Shown here: positions 1 through 8,375 of the stretch, in pieces
Layout: the number at the start of each line of letters is the position of its first letter
Numbering within the stretch: position 1 is the stretch's first letter
NCBI RefSeq assembly: GCF_901764995.1
Contig: NZ_CABFKI010000003.1
Coordinates: 62,001 to 126,000, forward strand
Direction: 5' to 3'
DNA: 64,000 nt
Source: Actinobacillus porcinus
Lineage (GTDB): Bacteria; Pseudomonadota; Gammaproteobacteria; Enterobacterales; Pasteurellaceae
Translations under genes and position numbers: made by a program
The notes under the pieces: model-generated
Databases searched by the model: none
What the model saw: only the letters and a program-made list of their open reading frames with translations
Told to the model about the DNA's origin: nothing

Positions 1-176
1 ATACCGCAGCCAACAGCACAATATGTGCAGGTTTGACGTGTTTCTTTAGCACGTAATAATTTATATTCGCGAGGTGCTGCTAATGCTTCGCTAGGCATCA
101 AACCTAACGCTGCAACAGAAGTACCTGCCATCCCACCTGCACAGACCTTAAAGAACTTACGTCTTGTGATCTGCAT
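1..176 (-). CDS. Formate dehydrogenase alpha subunit, N-terminal part only (cut by window start)
   Basis: Reading leftwards from ATG at 176, the first 58 codons begin MQITRRKFFK, a twin-arginine export signal, followed by a hydrophobic stretch ending in ALAAP. After that comes CTYCAVGCG, the first cysteines of the 4Fe-4S site typical of FdnG/FdxG-type molybdopterin formate dehydrogenases. AAGGAT lies 6 bases before the ATG. The protein would be exported folded by Tat and would oxidise formate at the periplasmic face during anaerobic respiration. The selenocysteine/cysteine site lies outside the window. The divergent fdhD, needed to activate this enzyme, supports the call. Confidence 0.85.
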   Translation of the reverse strand, partial: MQITRRKFFKVCAGGMAGTSVAALGLMPSEALAAPREYKLLRAKETRQTCTYCAVGCG

Positions 177-367
177 AGATAATCCTTATTCCATTTGGAA
201 AAGTGAAGTAAAAGATTTTTATATTTATAAAAATAACTTAACCTAGCGTTTGTTGCTTAAAAGAAAAGAGATAAACAACATCTTCTAAGGCTAGATTAAT
301 TAAGCGTAGCATACTCACTTTTACTAGGGAAATCTATAACCAATCCCGTTTATTTCGCGGCAAAAAG

Positions 368-381
368 TTGATCTTGATCAC
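368..381. promoter_or_regulatory. Putative FNR-type site between formate dehydrogenase and fdhD
   Basis: TTGAT-CTTG-ATCAC fits the FNR consensus (TTGAT, 4 bases, ATCAA) with one mismatch. It lies in the divergent spacer between the formate dehydrogenase start (176) and fdhD (592), where anaerobic control would be expected. A CRP-like reading is also possible. Seen as a motif only. Confidence 0.5.
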
Positions 382-477
382 AGAAATAGCATTTACTTGT
401 AACAAATTCTTAACAAGCGGAAGGGATTTTTATATTTTATCTGAACTGAGAAAATCGCGTATTATTATGATCTTATT

Positions 478-545
478 GTAGGGGCGAAAAATTTTTCGCC
501 CTGATATTTCGGTGGTTTGGGGGCAAAAAATATTTTGCCCCTACA
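478..545. repeat. Pair of perfect small palindromes with mirrored outer ends
   Basis: A perfect 20-bp palindrome of the form GGGCGAAAAA/TTTTTCGCCC lies at 482-501. A second one, GGGGCAAAA/TTTTGCCCC, lies at 520-541. The outer ends are GTAGGGG (478-484) and CCCCTAC (538-544), so the two halves are also inverted relative to each other. This is the look of a small dispersed intergenic repeat. It sits 50 bp before fdhD, and its RNA would fold strongly. Confidence 0.6.
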
Positions 546-591
546 GACACTAATATAGACATTAAAAATCTTACCCCAAAAGGACCGCACT

Positions 592-1392
592 TTGACGCAA
601 TTTATAACACATTCTGCTGTTTTTTTTAAAAAATCCGCAGACCTTCCATTCCAAACCAAAACCGAAACTCTTGCTGTAGAAATTCCCGTAGCCTTGGTGT
701 ACAACGGTATTTCACATACCGTGATGATGTGCACTCCAACGGATTTGGAAGACTTCGCCATCGGTTTTTCTTTAACGGAAGGCATTATTGATAAACCTAA
801 CGATATTTATGGCGTTGATGTTGTAGAAAGTTGTCATGGGATTGAAGTGCAAATTGAACTTGCCACACGTTGTTTTGTTCGCCTAAAAGAATTACGCCGC
901 ACCTTAACCGGTCGTACGGGTTGCGGTATTTGTGGTTCCGAGCAATTAGAACAGGTGACAAAAAAACTGCCTAAATTAAACCGCACTTTGCAATTCGACA
1001 TTCGTTTATTGGATAACTGTTTAAGTGCGGTTTATTCGGCACAAACCTTAGGCAAGGAAACCGGGGCAACACATGCTGCCGCCTTTTTTGATGTTCAAGG
1101 TAAGTTATTGGCCATTCGTGAAGATGTAGGGCGTCACGTGGCGTTAGATAAACTATTAGGTTGGTATGCGCAACATCAGACACCACAAGGTTTTGTGTTG
1201 GTTACCAGTCGAGCGAGCTATGAAATGGTGCAAAAAGTAGCGACTTGTGGCGTAGAAATGTTAGCAGCGATTTCCGCCGGCACTGAACTTGCGCTCAAAA
1301 TGGCACAGGACACCGATCTAACCTTAATCGGCTTTGCAAGGGAAGGGCGCGCCACTATTTATTGTGGTGCGGAACGCATAAAGTGCGGTTGA
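592..1392 (+). CDS. fdhD: Formate dehydrogenase accessory sulfurtransferase FdhD
   Basis: FdhD moves sulfur from IscS to the molybdenum cofactor of formate dehydrogenase, without which the enzyme is inactive. The 266-aa protein has the family's conserved blocks: [12 protein letters not shown]-like text near residue 35, the cysteine motif CGICG around residue 106, [10 protein letters not shown] in the middle and [11 protein letters not shown] towards the end. The start is TTG at 592, with AAAGGA 9 bases upstream; no in-frame ATG precedes the conserved part. An uptake sequence (ACCGCACTT, 584-592) overlaps the start codon. It is divergent from the formate dehydrogenase gene it serves. Confidence 0.95.
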   Translation: MTQFITHSAVFFKKSADLPFQTKTETLAVEIPVALVYNGISHTVMMCTPTDLEDFAIGFSLTEGIIDKPNDIYGVDVVESCHGIEVQIELATRCFVRLKELRRTLTGRTGCGICGSEQLEQVTKKLPKLNRTLQFDIRLLDNCLSAVYSAQTLGKETGATHAAAFFDVQGKLLAIREDVGRHVALDKLLGWYAQHQTPQGFVLVTSRASYEMVQKVATCGVEMLAAISAGTELALKMAQDTDLTLIGFAREGRATIYCGAERIKCG

Positions 1393-1417
1393 TTTTGGCT
1401 TTGTTTTGATCTACTAA

Positions 1418-1456
1418 AAATGGCGTTCAAATTTTGCTTGAACGCCATTTCTTCTT
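1418..1456. terminator. Shared convergent terminator of fdhD and the AfuA-like gene
   Basis: A perfect 13-bp stem AAATGGCGTTCAA / TTGAACGCCATTT (1418-1430, 1438-1450) with a 7-base loop has A and T runs on its two sides, so it can end transcription both ways. Confidence 0.85.
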
Positions 1457-1470
1457 TTTAATCTTTCGGT

Positions 1471-2517
1471 TTATTGTGGATTTAACGTGGTTTCAACCCA
1501 ACGATCAATCAAATGCTTACTTTCTTTGTCGGAACCAAATTTCAATACATCCAACTTAATGAAGTGGCTGTCTTTCGGCAATTTGGCTTTGGGATAAGCT
1601 TCTGCGTGAATATTGGTTGGCAACTGATAAGCCCCTGTTTCACGCCATTGTAATTCCTGCGCTTCTTTTGTGAGCACCCAATCCGTAAAGATTTTGGCAT
1701 TATCCAAATTACGCGCGCCTTTAATAATACTGGTCGCCCCCAGTGTCGAGCTAATGCCTTCACAAGGACGAACGCCTTCCACAGGCGCGCCTTTTTCTTG
1801 TTCCAGCAAATACGTATTCATAAAACTCACATTAACCCCCACTTCACCTGTTGCCAGTTTATGGGTGGACATGCCGGTTTTCGCTAGCTGCGAGACATTT
1901 TTATTGAGTTTCGCAAAATACTCAAACGCTTTGTCTTCGCCATATAAGGTCACCATGGTGGCTAAGAAGGCATAACCTGTGCCGGAAACGCGCGGATCCG
2001 TATATTGGATTTGATCCTTAAAACGTTCATCGGTTAAATCCGCAAAACATTTTGGTGGGGCAATATTCAGTTCCGCTAATTTTTTCGTGTTAACGCCCAG
2101 CACGAGTTCCACAAAGTAAATGACAGACACATAATCACCGCGCTTGTCCATAATGTCTTTGAATTGCGGCATAATGTCTTTTTGATTTGGCGAACGATAT
2201 TTTTCTAACAGTCCTAAATCCGCTGCTTGTAAATGGGGTTCAATGGTACCACCAAACCAAACATCCGCCTGTGGATTGTCCTTTTCGGATTTGATTTTAC
2301 CTAACACTGTCCCAGTGCTGTTACGTACAACCTGTGTTTTAACATCATATTTTTCGCCAAAGACTTGCGCAACTTTTTCGCACGTGGTGCTTTGTAGACT
2401 GCAATAAATATTGAGTTTGCCTTCCGCTAACGCTGATGTTGGGGAATAAAGGGAAAGCAAGCCACAAAGAGCGGTCAGTTTCATCAGATTTTTGTGTGTT
2501 TGGCGATAAATAGACAT
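1471..2517 (-). CDS. ABC transporter periplasmic binding protein, AfuA-like
   Basis: The 348-aa protein has a signal peptide (about residues 1-31, ending SALA) and the fold signature of the FbpA/AfuA group of binding proteins (LNIYCSLQSTTCEKV, then WFGGTIEPHLQAADLG and SFMNTYLLEQEKG). In Actinobacillus, AfuA was shown to bind sugar phosphates although first named for iron; which substrate applies here cannot be read from the sequence. GGAAGGATG precedes the ATG. No permease or ATPase gene lies next to it: downstream is convergent fdhD, upstream divergent uvrD. It is therefore an orphan that must share a transporter encoded elsewhere, or a relic of an afuABC operon. Confidence 0.8.
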   Translation of the reverse strand: MSIYRQTHKNLMKLTALCGLLSLYSPTSALAEGKLNIYCSLQSTTCEKVAQVFGEKYDVKTQVVRNSTGTVLGKIKSEKDNPQADVWFGGTIEPHLQAADLGLLEKYRSPNQKDIMPQFKDIMDKRGDYVSVIYFVELVLGVNTKKLAELNIAPPKCFADLTDERFKDQIQYTDPRVSGTGYAFLATMVTLYGEDKAFEYFAKLNKNVSQLAKTGMSTHKLATGEVGVNVSFMNTYLLEQEKGAPVEGVRPCEGISSTLGATSIIKGARNLDNAKIFTDWVLTKEAQELQWRETGAYQLPTNIHAEAYPKAKLPKDSHFIKLDVLKFGSDKESKHLIDRWVETTLNPQ

Positions 2518-2701
2518 AAAAACATCCTTCCGAAAATATAAAGAAAAAGAATAACCATAACCATCAAGTTGAGCCCGCTAACTATAAAGGTTGACTGAAT
2601 CTTTGTAAAGATAAACAGCCACTTATTAGACCGCCTTTTCATTGACAATTTGCGCTTAAGGGCTATAATTTGCTGTAAATAAAAACAGATTCAAGAAGGC
2701 T

Positions 2702-4882
2702 ATGGATATTTCAGAATTATTAGATGGGTTAAATGATAAACAGCGTGAAGCGGTGGCAGCACCGTTGGGCAATTATTTGGTATTGGCAGGCGCCGGTTCG
2801 GGCAAAACGCGTGTGCTAACCCATCGTATTGCGTGGTTAATTGCGGTAGAAGGCATTTCCGAAGGTGCTATTATGGCGGTTACCTTTACCAATAAAGCCG
2901 CCGCTGAAATGCGTCATCGTATTCAAGCCACGCTTGCTCAACATTCTAATCATTCCCTTTTTGGTATGTGGGTCGGCACATTCCATAGCATTGCGCACCG
3001 TTTATTGCGCTCTCATTATGCGGATGCGGGTTTGCCGCAAGATTTCCAAATTATGGACAGTGAAGATCAGTTGCGATTAATGAAACGCTTGCTCAAACTG
3101 CATAATTATGATGAGAAAATGTATCCGCCGAAGCAAGCCTGTTGGTATATCAATCATAAAAAAGACGATGGTTTACGCCCTGATATGATTGACGATATGA
3201 ATGATCGCCAAGAACAAGAGTGGATCCGTATTTATAAAATTTATCAAGACACTTGCGACCGTTCGGGGTTAGTGGATTTTGCAGAAATTTTGTTGCGCGC
3301 TTACGAATTATTTTTGAAAAAGCCCTTAATTTTGCAAAGCTATCAACGCCGTTTTCAGCAAATTTTGGTGGATGAGTTCCAAGATACCAATAATATTCAA
3401 TATGCATGGATTAAATTATTGGCTGGCGAAACAGGTAAAGTGATGATCGTAGGGGATGATGATCAATCTATTTATGGCTGGCGTGGGGCACAAATTGAGA
3501 ATATTCAACGCTTTTTGGATGATTTTGAGCAAGCACAAACCATTCGATTAGAACAAAACTATCGTTCTACGGGCAATATTTTAAAATCAGCCAATGAGTT
3601 GATCTCTAATAATGAAAACCGCTTAGGCAAAGAGCTTTGGACGGCAGACGGCGATGGTGAACCCGTAGGCATTTATGCCGCCTTCAACGAATTGGATGAG
3701 GCGTTGTTTGTGTCATCCCAAATCAAAATCTGGTTGGAAGACGGCGGTAAGCTGGATGATTGCGCGGTGTTATATCGTAGCAACAGCCAGTCCCGCGTAT
3801 TAGAAGAAGCCTTAATTCGCGCCAATATTCCTTATCGTATTTATGGCGGTATGCGCTTCTTCGAGCGTCAGGAAATTAAAGATGCCTTGGCCTATTTACG
3901 TTTAATTAATAATCGCCACGATGATGCCGCATTTGAACGTGTGATTAATACGCCAACGCGTGGCATTGGGGAGCGCACGCTTGATACATTGCGCCAATTG
4001 ACGCGCGAACGCCAAATTACGTTATGGCAAGCCACACAAGTCGCGATTCAAGATAATAAACTGACCGGGCGTGCGGCAACGGCGTTACTTCGTTTTATTG
4101 AACTGATCAATTCGCTTGCGCAAGAAACGGAAGAAATGCCGTTGTTTGCCCAAACGGATTTTGTGATTAAACATTCCGGTTTGTATCAAATGTATGAGCA
4201 AGAAAAAGGCGAAAAGGGCGAAGTGCGGATCGAAAACTTGGAAGAATTGGTAACGGCAACCCGCGAATTTATTAAGCCTGATGATGCAGAAGATATGTCG
4301 GATTTAACCGCCTTTTTAACTCACGCCTCGCTTGAAGCCGGCGAAGAACAGGCGAGTCCACATCAATCTTGTGTACAAATGATGACGTTACATTCCGCAA
4401 AAGGATTGGAATTTCCACGAGTGTTTATGGTTGGGGTGGAAGAAGGCATTTTCCCGAGTTTTATGTCCTTGGAAGAGCCGGGGCGATTAGAAGAAGAACG
4501 CCGTTTGGCTTATGTGGGTATTACGCGCGCGAAGAAAAAACTGACGATTTGTTATGCGGAAAGCCGCCGTTTATATGGCAAAGAAGAACGCCATATTCCG
4601 TCACGCTTTATTAACGAATTGCCGGAAGATTGTATTCAAGCGGTACGTTTGCGTGGAACGGTCACGCGTGCCTACAATCAAAGTGCGGTGAATGTGAACC
4701 GTGTTTTGGAAAGCAATGAAGCGGGGTGGAAAACCGGGCAAAAAGTGCGCCATGAAAAATTTGGTCAAGGCACAGTGATTAATGTAGAAGGCGCGGAAAA
4801 TAATACGCGCTTACAAATCGCGTTCCAAGGCAATGGTATTAAGTGGTTAATTGCGCATTTAGCAAAATTGGAAAAACTATGA
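2702..4882 (+). CDS. uvrD: DNA helicase II UvrD
   Basis: UvrD is the 3'-5' superfamily-1 helicase of mismatch and nucleotide excision repair. The 726-aa length matches the enterobacterial enzyme (720). Visible motifs are the N-terminal LNDKQREAV, Walker A AGAGSGKTRVL (about residues 31-41), Walker B VDEFQDTN, the QSIYGWRGA block, QNYRSTGNIL, and the late VFMVGVEEG and RRLAYVGITRAKK motifs. The C-terminal KVRHEKFGQGTV region is the UvrD tail that meets RNA polymerase. ATG at 2702 follows AAGAAGG. The gene overlaps the next one by 4 bases (ATGA), so the two are probably translated together. Confidence 0.97.
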   Translation: MDISELLDGLNDKQREAVAAPLGNYLVLAGAGSGKTRVLTHRIAWLIAVEGISEGAIMAVTFTNKAAAEMRHRIQATLAQHSNHSLFGMWVGTFHSIAHRLLRSHYADAGLPQDFQIMDSEDQLRLMKRLLKLHNYDEKMYPPKQACWYINHKKDDGLRPDMIDDMNDRQEQEWIRIYKIYQDTCDRSGLVDFAEILLRAYELFLKKPLILQSYQRRFQQILVDEFQDTNNIQYAWIKLLAGETGKVMIVGDDDQSIYGWRGAQIENIQRFLDDFEQAQTIRLEQNYRSTGNILKSANELISNNENRLGKELWTADGDGEPVGIYAAFNELDEALFVSSQIKIWLEDGGKLDDCAVLYRSNSQSRVLEEALIRANIPYRIYGGMRFFERQEIKDALAYLRLINNRHDDAAFERVINTPTRGIGERTLDTLRQLTRERQITLWQATQVAIQDNKLTGRAATALLRFIELINSLAQETEEMPLFAQTDFVIKHSGLYQMYEQEKGEKGEVRIENLEELVTATREFIKPDDAEDMSDLTAFLTHASLEAGEEQASPHQSCVQMMTLHSAKGLEFPRVFMVGVEEGIFPSFMSLEEPGRLEEERRLAYVGITRAKKKLTICYAESRRLYGKEERHIPSRFINELPEDCIQAVRLRGTVTRAYNQSAVNVNRVLESNEAGWKTGQKVRHEKFGQGTVINVEGAENNTRLQIAFQGNGIKWLIAHLAKLEKL

Positions 4883-5751
4883 TAAAAGGTATCTTTTTTT
4901 CGGTCACCGCTTCTTTGGGTTTTGGTGTGGTGTATTATCTTTCTACCGTGTTACGTCCGATTGAAGGCAGCCAGCTTTTTGGCGTGCGCACCTTGGTGAC
5001 CTTGCCTTTTGTGTTATTTGCCATTGTGTTGTTACACAAGCAGCAAGAATTTATCGAGTTTTTAAAACGCATCAAAAAACAACCGCACTTAATCGCCATT
5101 ATTGTTTTGGGCGGTCTGAATATGGGCTCGCAAATGTGGTTGTTTTTGTATGCCCCCGTGAGCGGCAAAGCCATTGAAGTGTCTATTGGTTATTTGTTAC
5201 TGCCTTTATTAATGGTTCTCTTTGGGCGTATTTTCTTTAATGAACGATTAACTACCATCAAAGCGTTGGCGGTATTGTTTGCGTTTATTGGGGTAATGAG
5301 CAAAATTATATTAACAGGCGCATTTTCTTGGGAAACCGCATTTGTTTGCTTAGGTTATCCTATCTACTTTTCTTTGCGTAAACATTTCAATATGTTGCAC
5401 ATTTCTGCCTTTGCCTTAGAGATGCTGTCTATGGTGCCTGCGTCCCTGTATTTTGCCGGCCAAATTGATTTTAATTTTGCGGAGCTACAAAATCCTAATA
5501 TCTATTGGGGGCTATTTTTATTGGGCTTAGTGGGCGGAACGGCGTTTATTTTCTATATTATGTCAAGCCAATTGCTACCCATTTATTTATTGGGTTTATT
5601 AGGTTATTTAGAGCCTTTTATGATGCTCATCGTATCCTTTATTATCGGCGAACGTTTGGACGAAACCTCTTATATTTTAATGGCCTGTCTGTTTATTTCT
5701 ATTGGGTTGTTAACATTGGAAGGGATTTTGAACAACAAAAAAGCGCGGTGA
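4879..5751 (+). CDS. rarD: EamA/RarD-type inner-membrane transporter
   Basis: This 290-aa protein has about ten hydrophobic segments and the general look of the RarD branch of the drug/metabolite transporter superfamily, including the late LLGLLGYLEPFMMLIVSFIIGE and a positive C-terminal tail. The substrate of RarD proteins is unknown. The start is the ATG at 4879, in the ATGA overlap with the uvrD stop; an upstream in-frame ATG lies inside uvrD and is not needed. A terminator follows at 5922. Confidence 0.8.
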   Translation: MIKGIFFSVTASLGFGVVYYLSTVLRPIEGSQLFGVRTLVTLPFVLFAIVLLHKQQEFIEFLKRIKKQPHLIAIIVLGGLNMGSQMWLFLYAPVSGKAIEVSIGYLLLPLLMVLFGRIFFNERLTTIKALAVLFAFIGVMSKIILTGAFSWETAFVCLGYPIYFSLRKHFNMLHISAFALEMLSMVPASLYFAGQIDFNFAELQNPNIYWGLFLLGLVGGTAFIFYIMSSQLLPIYLLGLLGYLEPFMMLIVSFIIGERLDETSYILMACLFISIGLLTLEGILNNKKAR

Positions 5752-5875
5752 AAATTCGTCTCGCTTTAGACCGTTGACAAAGCTTAAAAATAACATTCCA
5801 GTCAATATGGATTTCATTGATAATTCTTTGAAAAAAGACATTTTTATTTCCTTTTTGAGTTCAAATAGCGATTGA

Positions 5876-5903
5876 TGTAATAGACAAATTTGTCTATTAC
5901 ACC
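5876..5903. repeat. Perfect 26-bp palindrome related to the ends of the island element
   Basis: Bases 5876-5901 form a perfect palindrome with 13-bp arms (TGTAATAGACAAA and its complement). With CC following, bases 5884-5903 read ACAAATTTGTCTATTACACC. The same 20-mer occurs at 8292-8311 on the minus strand and at 19916-19935 on the plus strand, at the two ends of the composite element. It looks like a minimal non-autonomous copy or a footprint of the same mobile element. Confidence 0.7.
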
Positions 5904-5921
5904 ATTTTCCAGAACAACAAA

Positions 5922-5948
5922 AAATCCCGAACTTATCGGGATTTTTTT
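5922..5948. terminator. Bidirectional terminator between rarD and trxA
   Basis: Stem AAATCCCGA / TCGGGATTT (9 bp, loop ACTTA) is followed by seven T residues on the plus strand and preceded by A residues, which gives a T run on the other strand. Confidence 0.85.
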
Positions 5949-5967
5949 ACAAGGCAAGGTATAGAAA

Positions 5968-6291
5968 TTAAAGTGCTTGATTAACAAAGCTCGCTAATTG
6001 ACCTTTTGGCAATGCACCAACTTGTGTTGCCACCACTTTGCCTTCTTTGAAAAGTAATAATGTTGGAATACTGCGAACACCAAATTGTGCCGGTGTGCCT
6101 TGGTTTTCATCAATATTCATTTTAACGATTTTTACTTTGTCGCCATACTCAGCCGCTAAATCTTCTAAGATTGGACCAACCATACGGCAAGGACCACACC
6201 ATGGTGCCCAAAAATCTAATAAGACCGGGACATCTGAATGTAATACGTCAGCTTCAAATGACGCGTCTGTTGCATGTAATACTTCTGCCAT
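5968..6291 (-). CDS. trxA: Thioredoxin 1
   Basis: The 107-aa protein has the thioredoxin fold in standard length, with the redox motif WCGPC at about residues 31-35, the buried Asp of the LDFWAP strand, and the cis-proline loop [10 protein letters not shown]. It is the general cytosolic protein-disulfide reductase, recycled by thioredoxin reductase, and serves ribonucleotide reductase and sulfate assimilation. AAAGGAAAT stands before the ATG. It is a single gene with its own terminator. Confidence 0.97.
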   Translation of the reverse strand: MAEVLHATDASFEADVLHSDVPVLLDFWAPWCGPCRMVGPILEDLAAEYGDKVKIVKMNIDENQGTPAQFGVRSIPTLLLFKEGKVVATQVGALPKGQLASFVNQAL

Positions 6292-6438
6292 TTTTATTTC
6301 CTTTTTGTTAAATGTTCTCTATAGATAAGAGTAAATGGGGTTAATTTCAAGGGCTATTGCCACTTGGCTGAAAACGATATTAAATTTAACCGCACTTTAG
6401 GTCAATTTATTAATGCAATTTGCAAAACCTTATTTCGC

Positions 6439-7548
6439 TTATTTTAATTGCGCAAAAGCTTGCAATAAGTCTGCTTTAATATCTTCCGGATCTTCCAAGC
6501 CTACGGAGAAACGCAATAAATCATTTGTCACACCGCGCGCAATACGCTCTGCTTCCGGAATGTCCATATGGGTTTGCGTTGATGGATAAGTGATAAAACT
6601 TTCTGTACCGCCTAAACTTTCTGCAAACGTAATCAATTTCATCGCTTTCAAGAACGTGTTCACCCATTTTTCATCTTGCAAACGGAAAGACAACATCCCG
6701 CCTTTATCCGCATAAAGTACATCTTTTACTTGTGGTTGTTCCGCTAAGAATTTTGCAATTTCACGCGCATTGTCTTGATGGCGTTTCATTCGTAACGAAA
6801 GGGTTTTTAAACCACGAATGGTTAACCAAGAATCGAACGGAGATAAAACAGCACCCGCCCCATTTTGAATATAAAACAAACGTTCACACAATTCCTTGCC
6901 TTTGGCAACTACAATACCTGCCAATACATCATTGTGACCTGCAATATATTTTGTCGCGCTATAAATCGTCATATCCGCGCCTTGTTCCATTGGTTTGAAC
7001 AAAACAGGGGTCAAGAATGTATTATCCACAATGAGTAATAAATTGTGTTTTTTAGCCACTTCTGAAATCGCGGCCACATCGCACTCTTGCATTAATGGAT
7101 TGGACGGCGTTTCTACAAAAATCGCTTTTGTATTGGGTGTAATTGCTGCTTCAATCGCTTCGATTGAACCGGTATCCACATAAACCGGTTTAACACTATT
7201 GTTATTTTTGTATAAAAAATCCAATAAACGATAAGTTCCACCGTACACATCGCTTGATACAAGCCATTCATCAGGCGCCGTAAACAATGTCATTAACACT
7301 TGAATCGCTGCCATTCCAGAAGCAAAAGCAAATGCAGCATCACCACCATCTAATTTTGCCATGGTTTCTTCTAACACAACACGCGTTGGATTTTTTGTAC
7401 GTGTATAGTCAAATCCTGTACTTTCGCCAATGCCGTAATGCCCATAAGCGGTAGAAAGAAAAATCGGGGTTGAAACTGCGCCTGTGCGCGAATCGGTGCG
7501 ATTACCTGCTTGCGCTAACAAGGTATCGAGTAAATATTCTTTTGTCAT
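6439..7548 (-). CDS. metB: Cystathionine gamma-synthase (Cys/Met metabolism PLP enzyme)
   Basis: This 369-aa PLP-dependent enzyme of the Cys/Met metabolism family condenses an activated homoserine with cysteine on the way to methionine. The PLP lysine sits in YSATKYIAGHNDVLAG (about residue 196). FDYTRTKNPTR and ETPSNPLMQ are family blocks. The family also contains cystathionine beta- and gamma-lyases and homoserine sulfhydrylases, which cannot be fully separated by eye. Synthase is preferred because of the length and the Pasteurellaceae trxA-metB neighbourhood. No clear MetJ box array was found upstream. Confidence 0.85.
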   Translation of the reverse strand: MTKEYLLDTLLAQAGNRTDSRTGAVSTPIFLSTAYGHYGIGESTGFDYTRTKNPTRVVLEETMAKLDGGDAAFAFASGMAAIQVLMTLFTAPDEWLVSSDVYGGTYRLLDFLYKNNNSVKPVYVDTGSIEAIEAAITPNTKAIFVETPSNPLMQECDVAAISEVAKKHNLLLIVDNTFLTPVLFKPMEQGADMTIYSATKYIAGHNDVLAGIVVAKGKELCERLFYIQNGAGAVLSPFDSWLTIRGLKTLSLRMKRHQDNAREIAKFLAEQPQVKDVLYADKGGMLSFRLQDEKWVNTFLKAMKLITFAESLGGTESFITYPSTQTHMDIPEAERIARGVTNDLLRFSVGLEDPEDIKADLLQAFAQLK

Positions 7549-7731
7549 TGTTTTTACCTAAGTTTGCATAGAGAATGGAAAAATAATACTGCGCATTTTG
7601 GCATAAAGTGCGGTCGGATTAAAGGATATTTTTAATCGCTTATAATTTCGCTGATTTTTGATTTATTTTTATCTAAATTGCATTATTTATAAGCAAACAA
7701 ACAGAAATTTAAATTTTTTTGAAATTTATTG

Positions 7732-7759
7732 TTGACACAAAATCGAAAATCCGTAGAAT
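7732..7759 (+). promoter_or_regulatory. Promoter of the tRNA Gly-Leu-Cys cluster
   Basis: A perfect TTGACA (7732-7737) and TAGAAT (7754-7759), 16 bases apart, stand 34 bases before tRNA-Gly. An A/T-rich tract lies upstream, as usual for strong stable-RNA promoters. Confidence 0.8.
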
Positions 7760-7793
7760 GCACATCCGTTGACAGCAACAAGCTGAAAACGAA

Positions 7794-7869
<76 letters not shown>

Positions 7870-7891
7870 ATCTTAAATAAAAATGCGTTGT

Positions 7892-7978
7892 GCCCGAGTG
7901 GCGGAATCGGTAGACGCAAGGGATTTAAAATCCCTCGCCTTTCGGGGCGTGCCAGTTCAAGTCTGGCCTCGGGCACCA
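7892..7978 (+). tRNA. tRNA-Leu (UAA)
   Basis: A class II tRNA with long variable arm: acceptor GCCCGAG/CTCGGGC, anticodon loop TTTAAAA (UAA), extra arm CGCCTTTCGGGGCG and encoded CCA. Confidence 0.97.
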
Positions 7979-8004
7979 TTTAATACCAAGTATTAAATAA
8001 CAAT

Positions 8005-8027
8005 TAGCACCGAAAGGTGTTTTTTTG
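8005..8027 (+). terminator. Short terminator-like hairpin between tRNA-Leu and tRNA-Cys
   Basis: A short stem CACC / GGTG with a GAAA loop is followed by eight T residues. tRNA-Cys may therefore be read only by readthrough or from its own promoter. Confidence 0.5.
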
Positions 8028-8049
8028 TATCTAAGCGCAACAATTCAAT

Positions 8050-8123
8050 GGCGTGTTAGCAAAGCGGTTATGCACTGGATTGCAAATCCATGTAGCTCGG
8101 TTCGACTCCGGGACACGCCTCCA
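8050..8123 (+). tRNA. tRNA-Cys (GCA)
   Basis: A 74-base cloverleaf with acceptor GGCGTGT/ACACGCC, anticodon loop TTGCAAA (GCA), TTCGACT in the T arm and encoded CCA. It marks the left edge of the mobile region and is a likely integration target. Confidence 0.97.
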
Positions 8124-8273
8124 TTAAGTCATATAATTAACTCCAAGTAAATCTAAATAAGTCTAAAAAACCTAGTATTTTCAAGCCGTTTGTGTAAAAT
8201 TGAACTCTAATTAACTCTTATAAAATCTATCTACATCTAAAATTTTTAGCAGGTATTTTGGAGGTGTTTGGAG

Positions 8274-8375
8274 ATGGCAAAGATTATTAAAGGTGTAATA
8301 GACAAATTTGTTGCTATTACACCAAAAACAGCTCAAATAGACAAAACAGTTGCTAATATTTATTTTCTTTAAATG
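8274..8375 (+). pseudogene. Possible N-terminal stub of a tyrosine integrase next to tRNA-Cys
   Basis: GGAGGTGTTTGGAG precedes an ATG at 8274 that reads MAKIIK before the inverted repeat at 8292 begins. Pasteurellaceae tRNA-associated integrases commonly start with similar text, and the place (150 bp after a tRNA end) fits. The frame runs on through the repeat for 33 codons to a TAA at 8373-8375. No downstream integrase part was found at 19936 or beyond, so this is inference from six codons, the ribosome site and the location. Confidence 0.35.
8292..8323. repeat. Left terminal inverted repeat of the composite element
   Basis: GGTGTAATAG (8292-8301) is paired with CTATTACACC (8314-8323) around an ACAAATTTGTTG core. 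Bases 8292-8315 are the exact reverse complement of 19912-19935 (24 bp). This marks the left end of the 11.6-kb element and also the left end of the Zn-ribbon IS. Confidence 0.75.

Noticed and set aside
1-176. Selenocysteine codon and SECIS of the formate dehydrogenase
   Set aside because: That part of the gene lies outside the window, so it cannot be judged.
7549-7680. MetJ boxes upstream of metB
   Set aside because: No tandem AGACGTCT-like units could be found.
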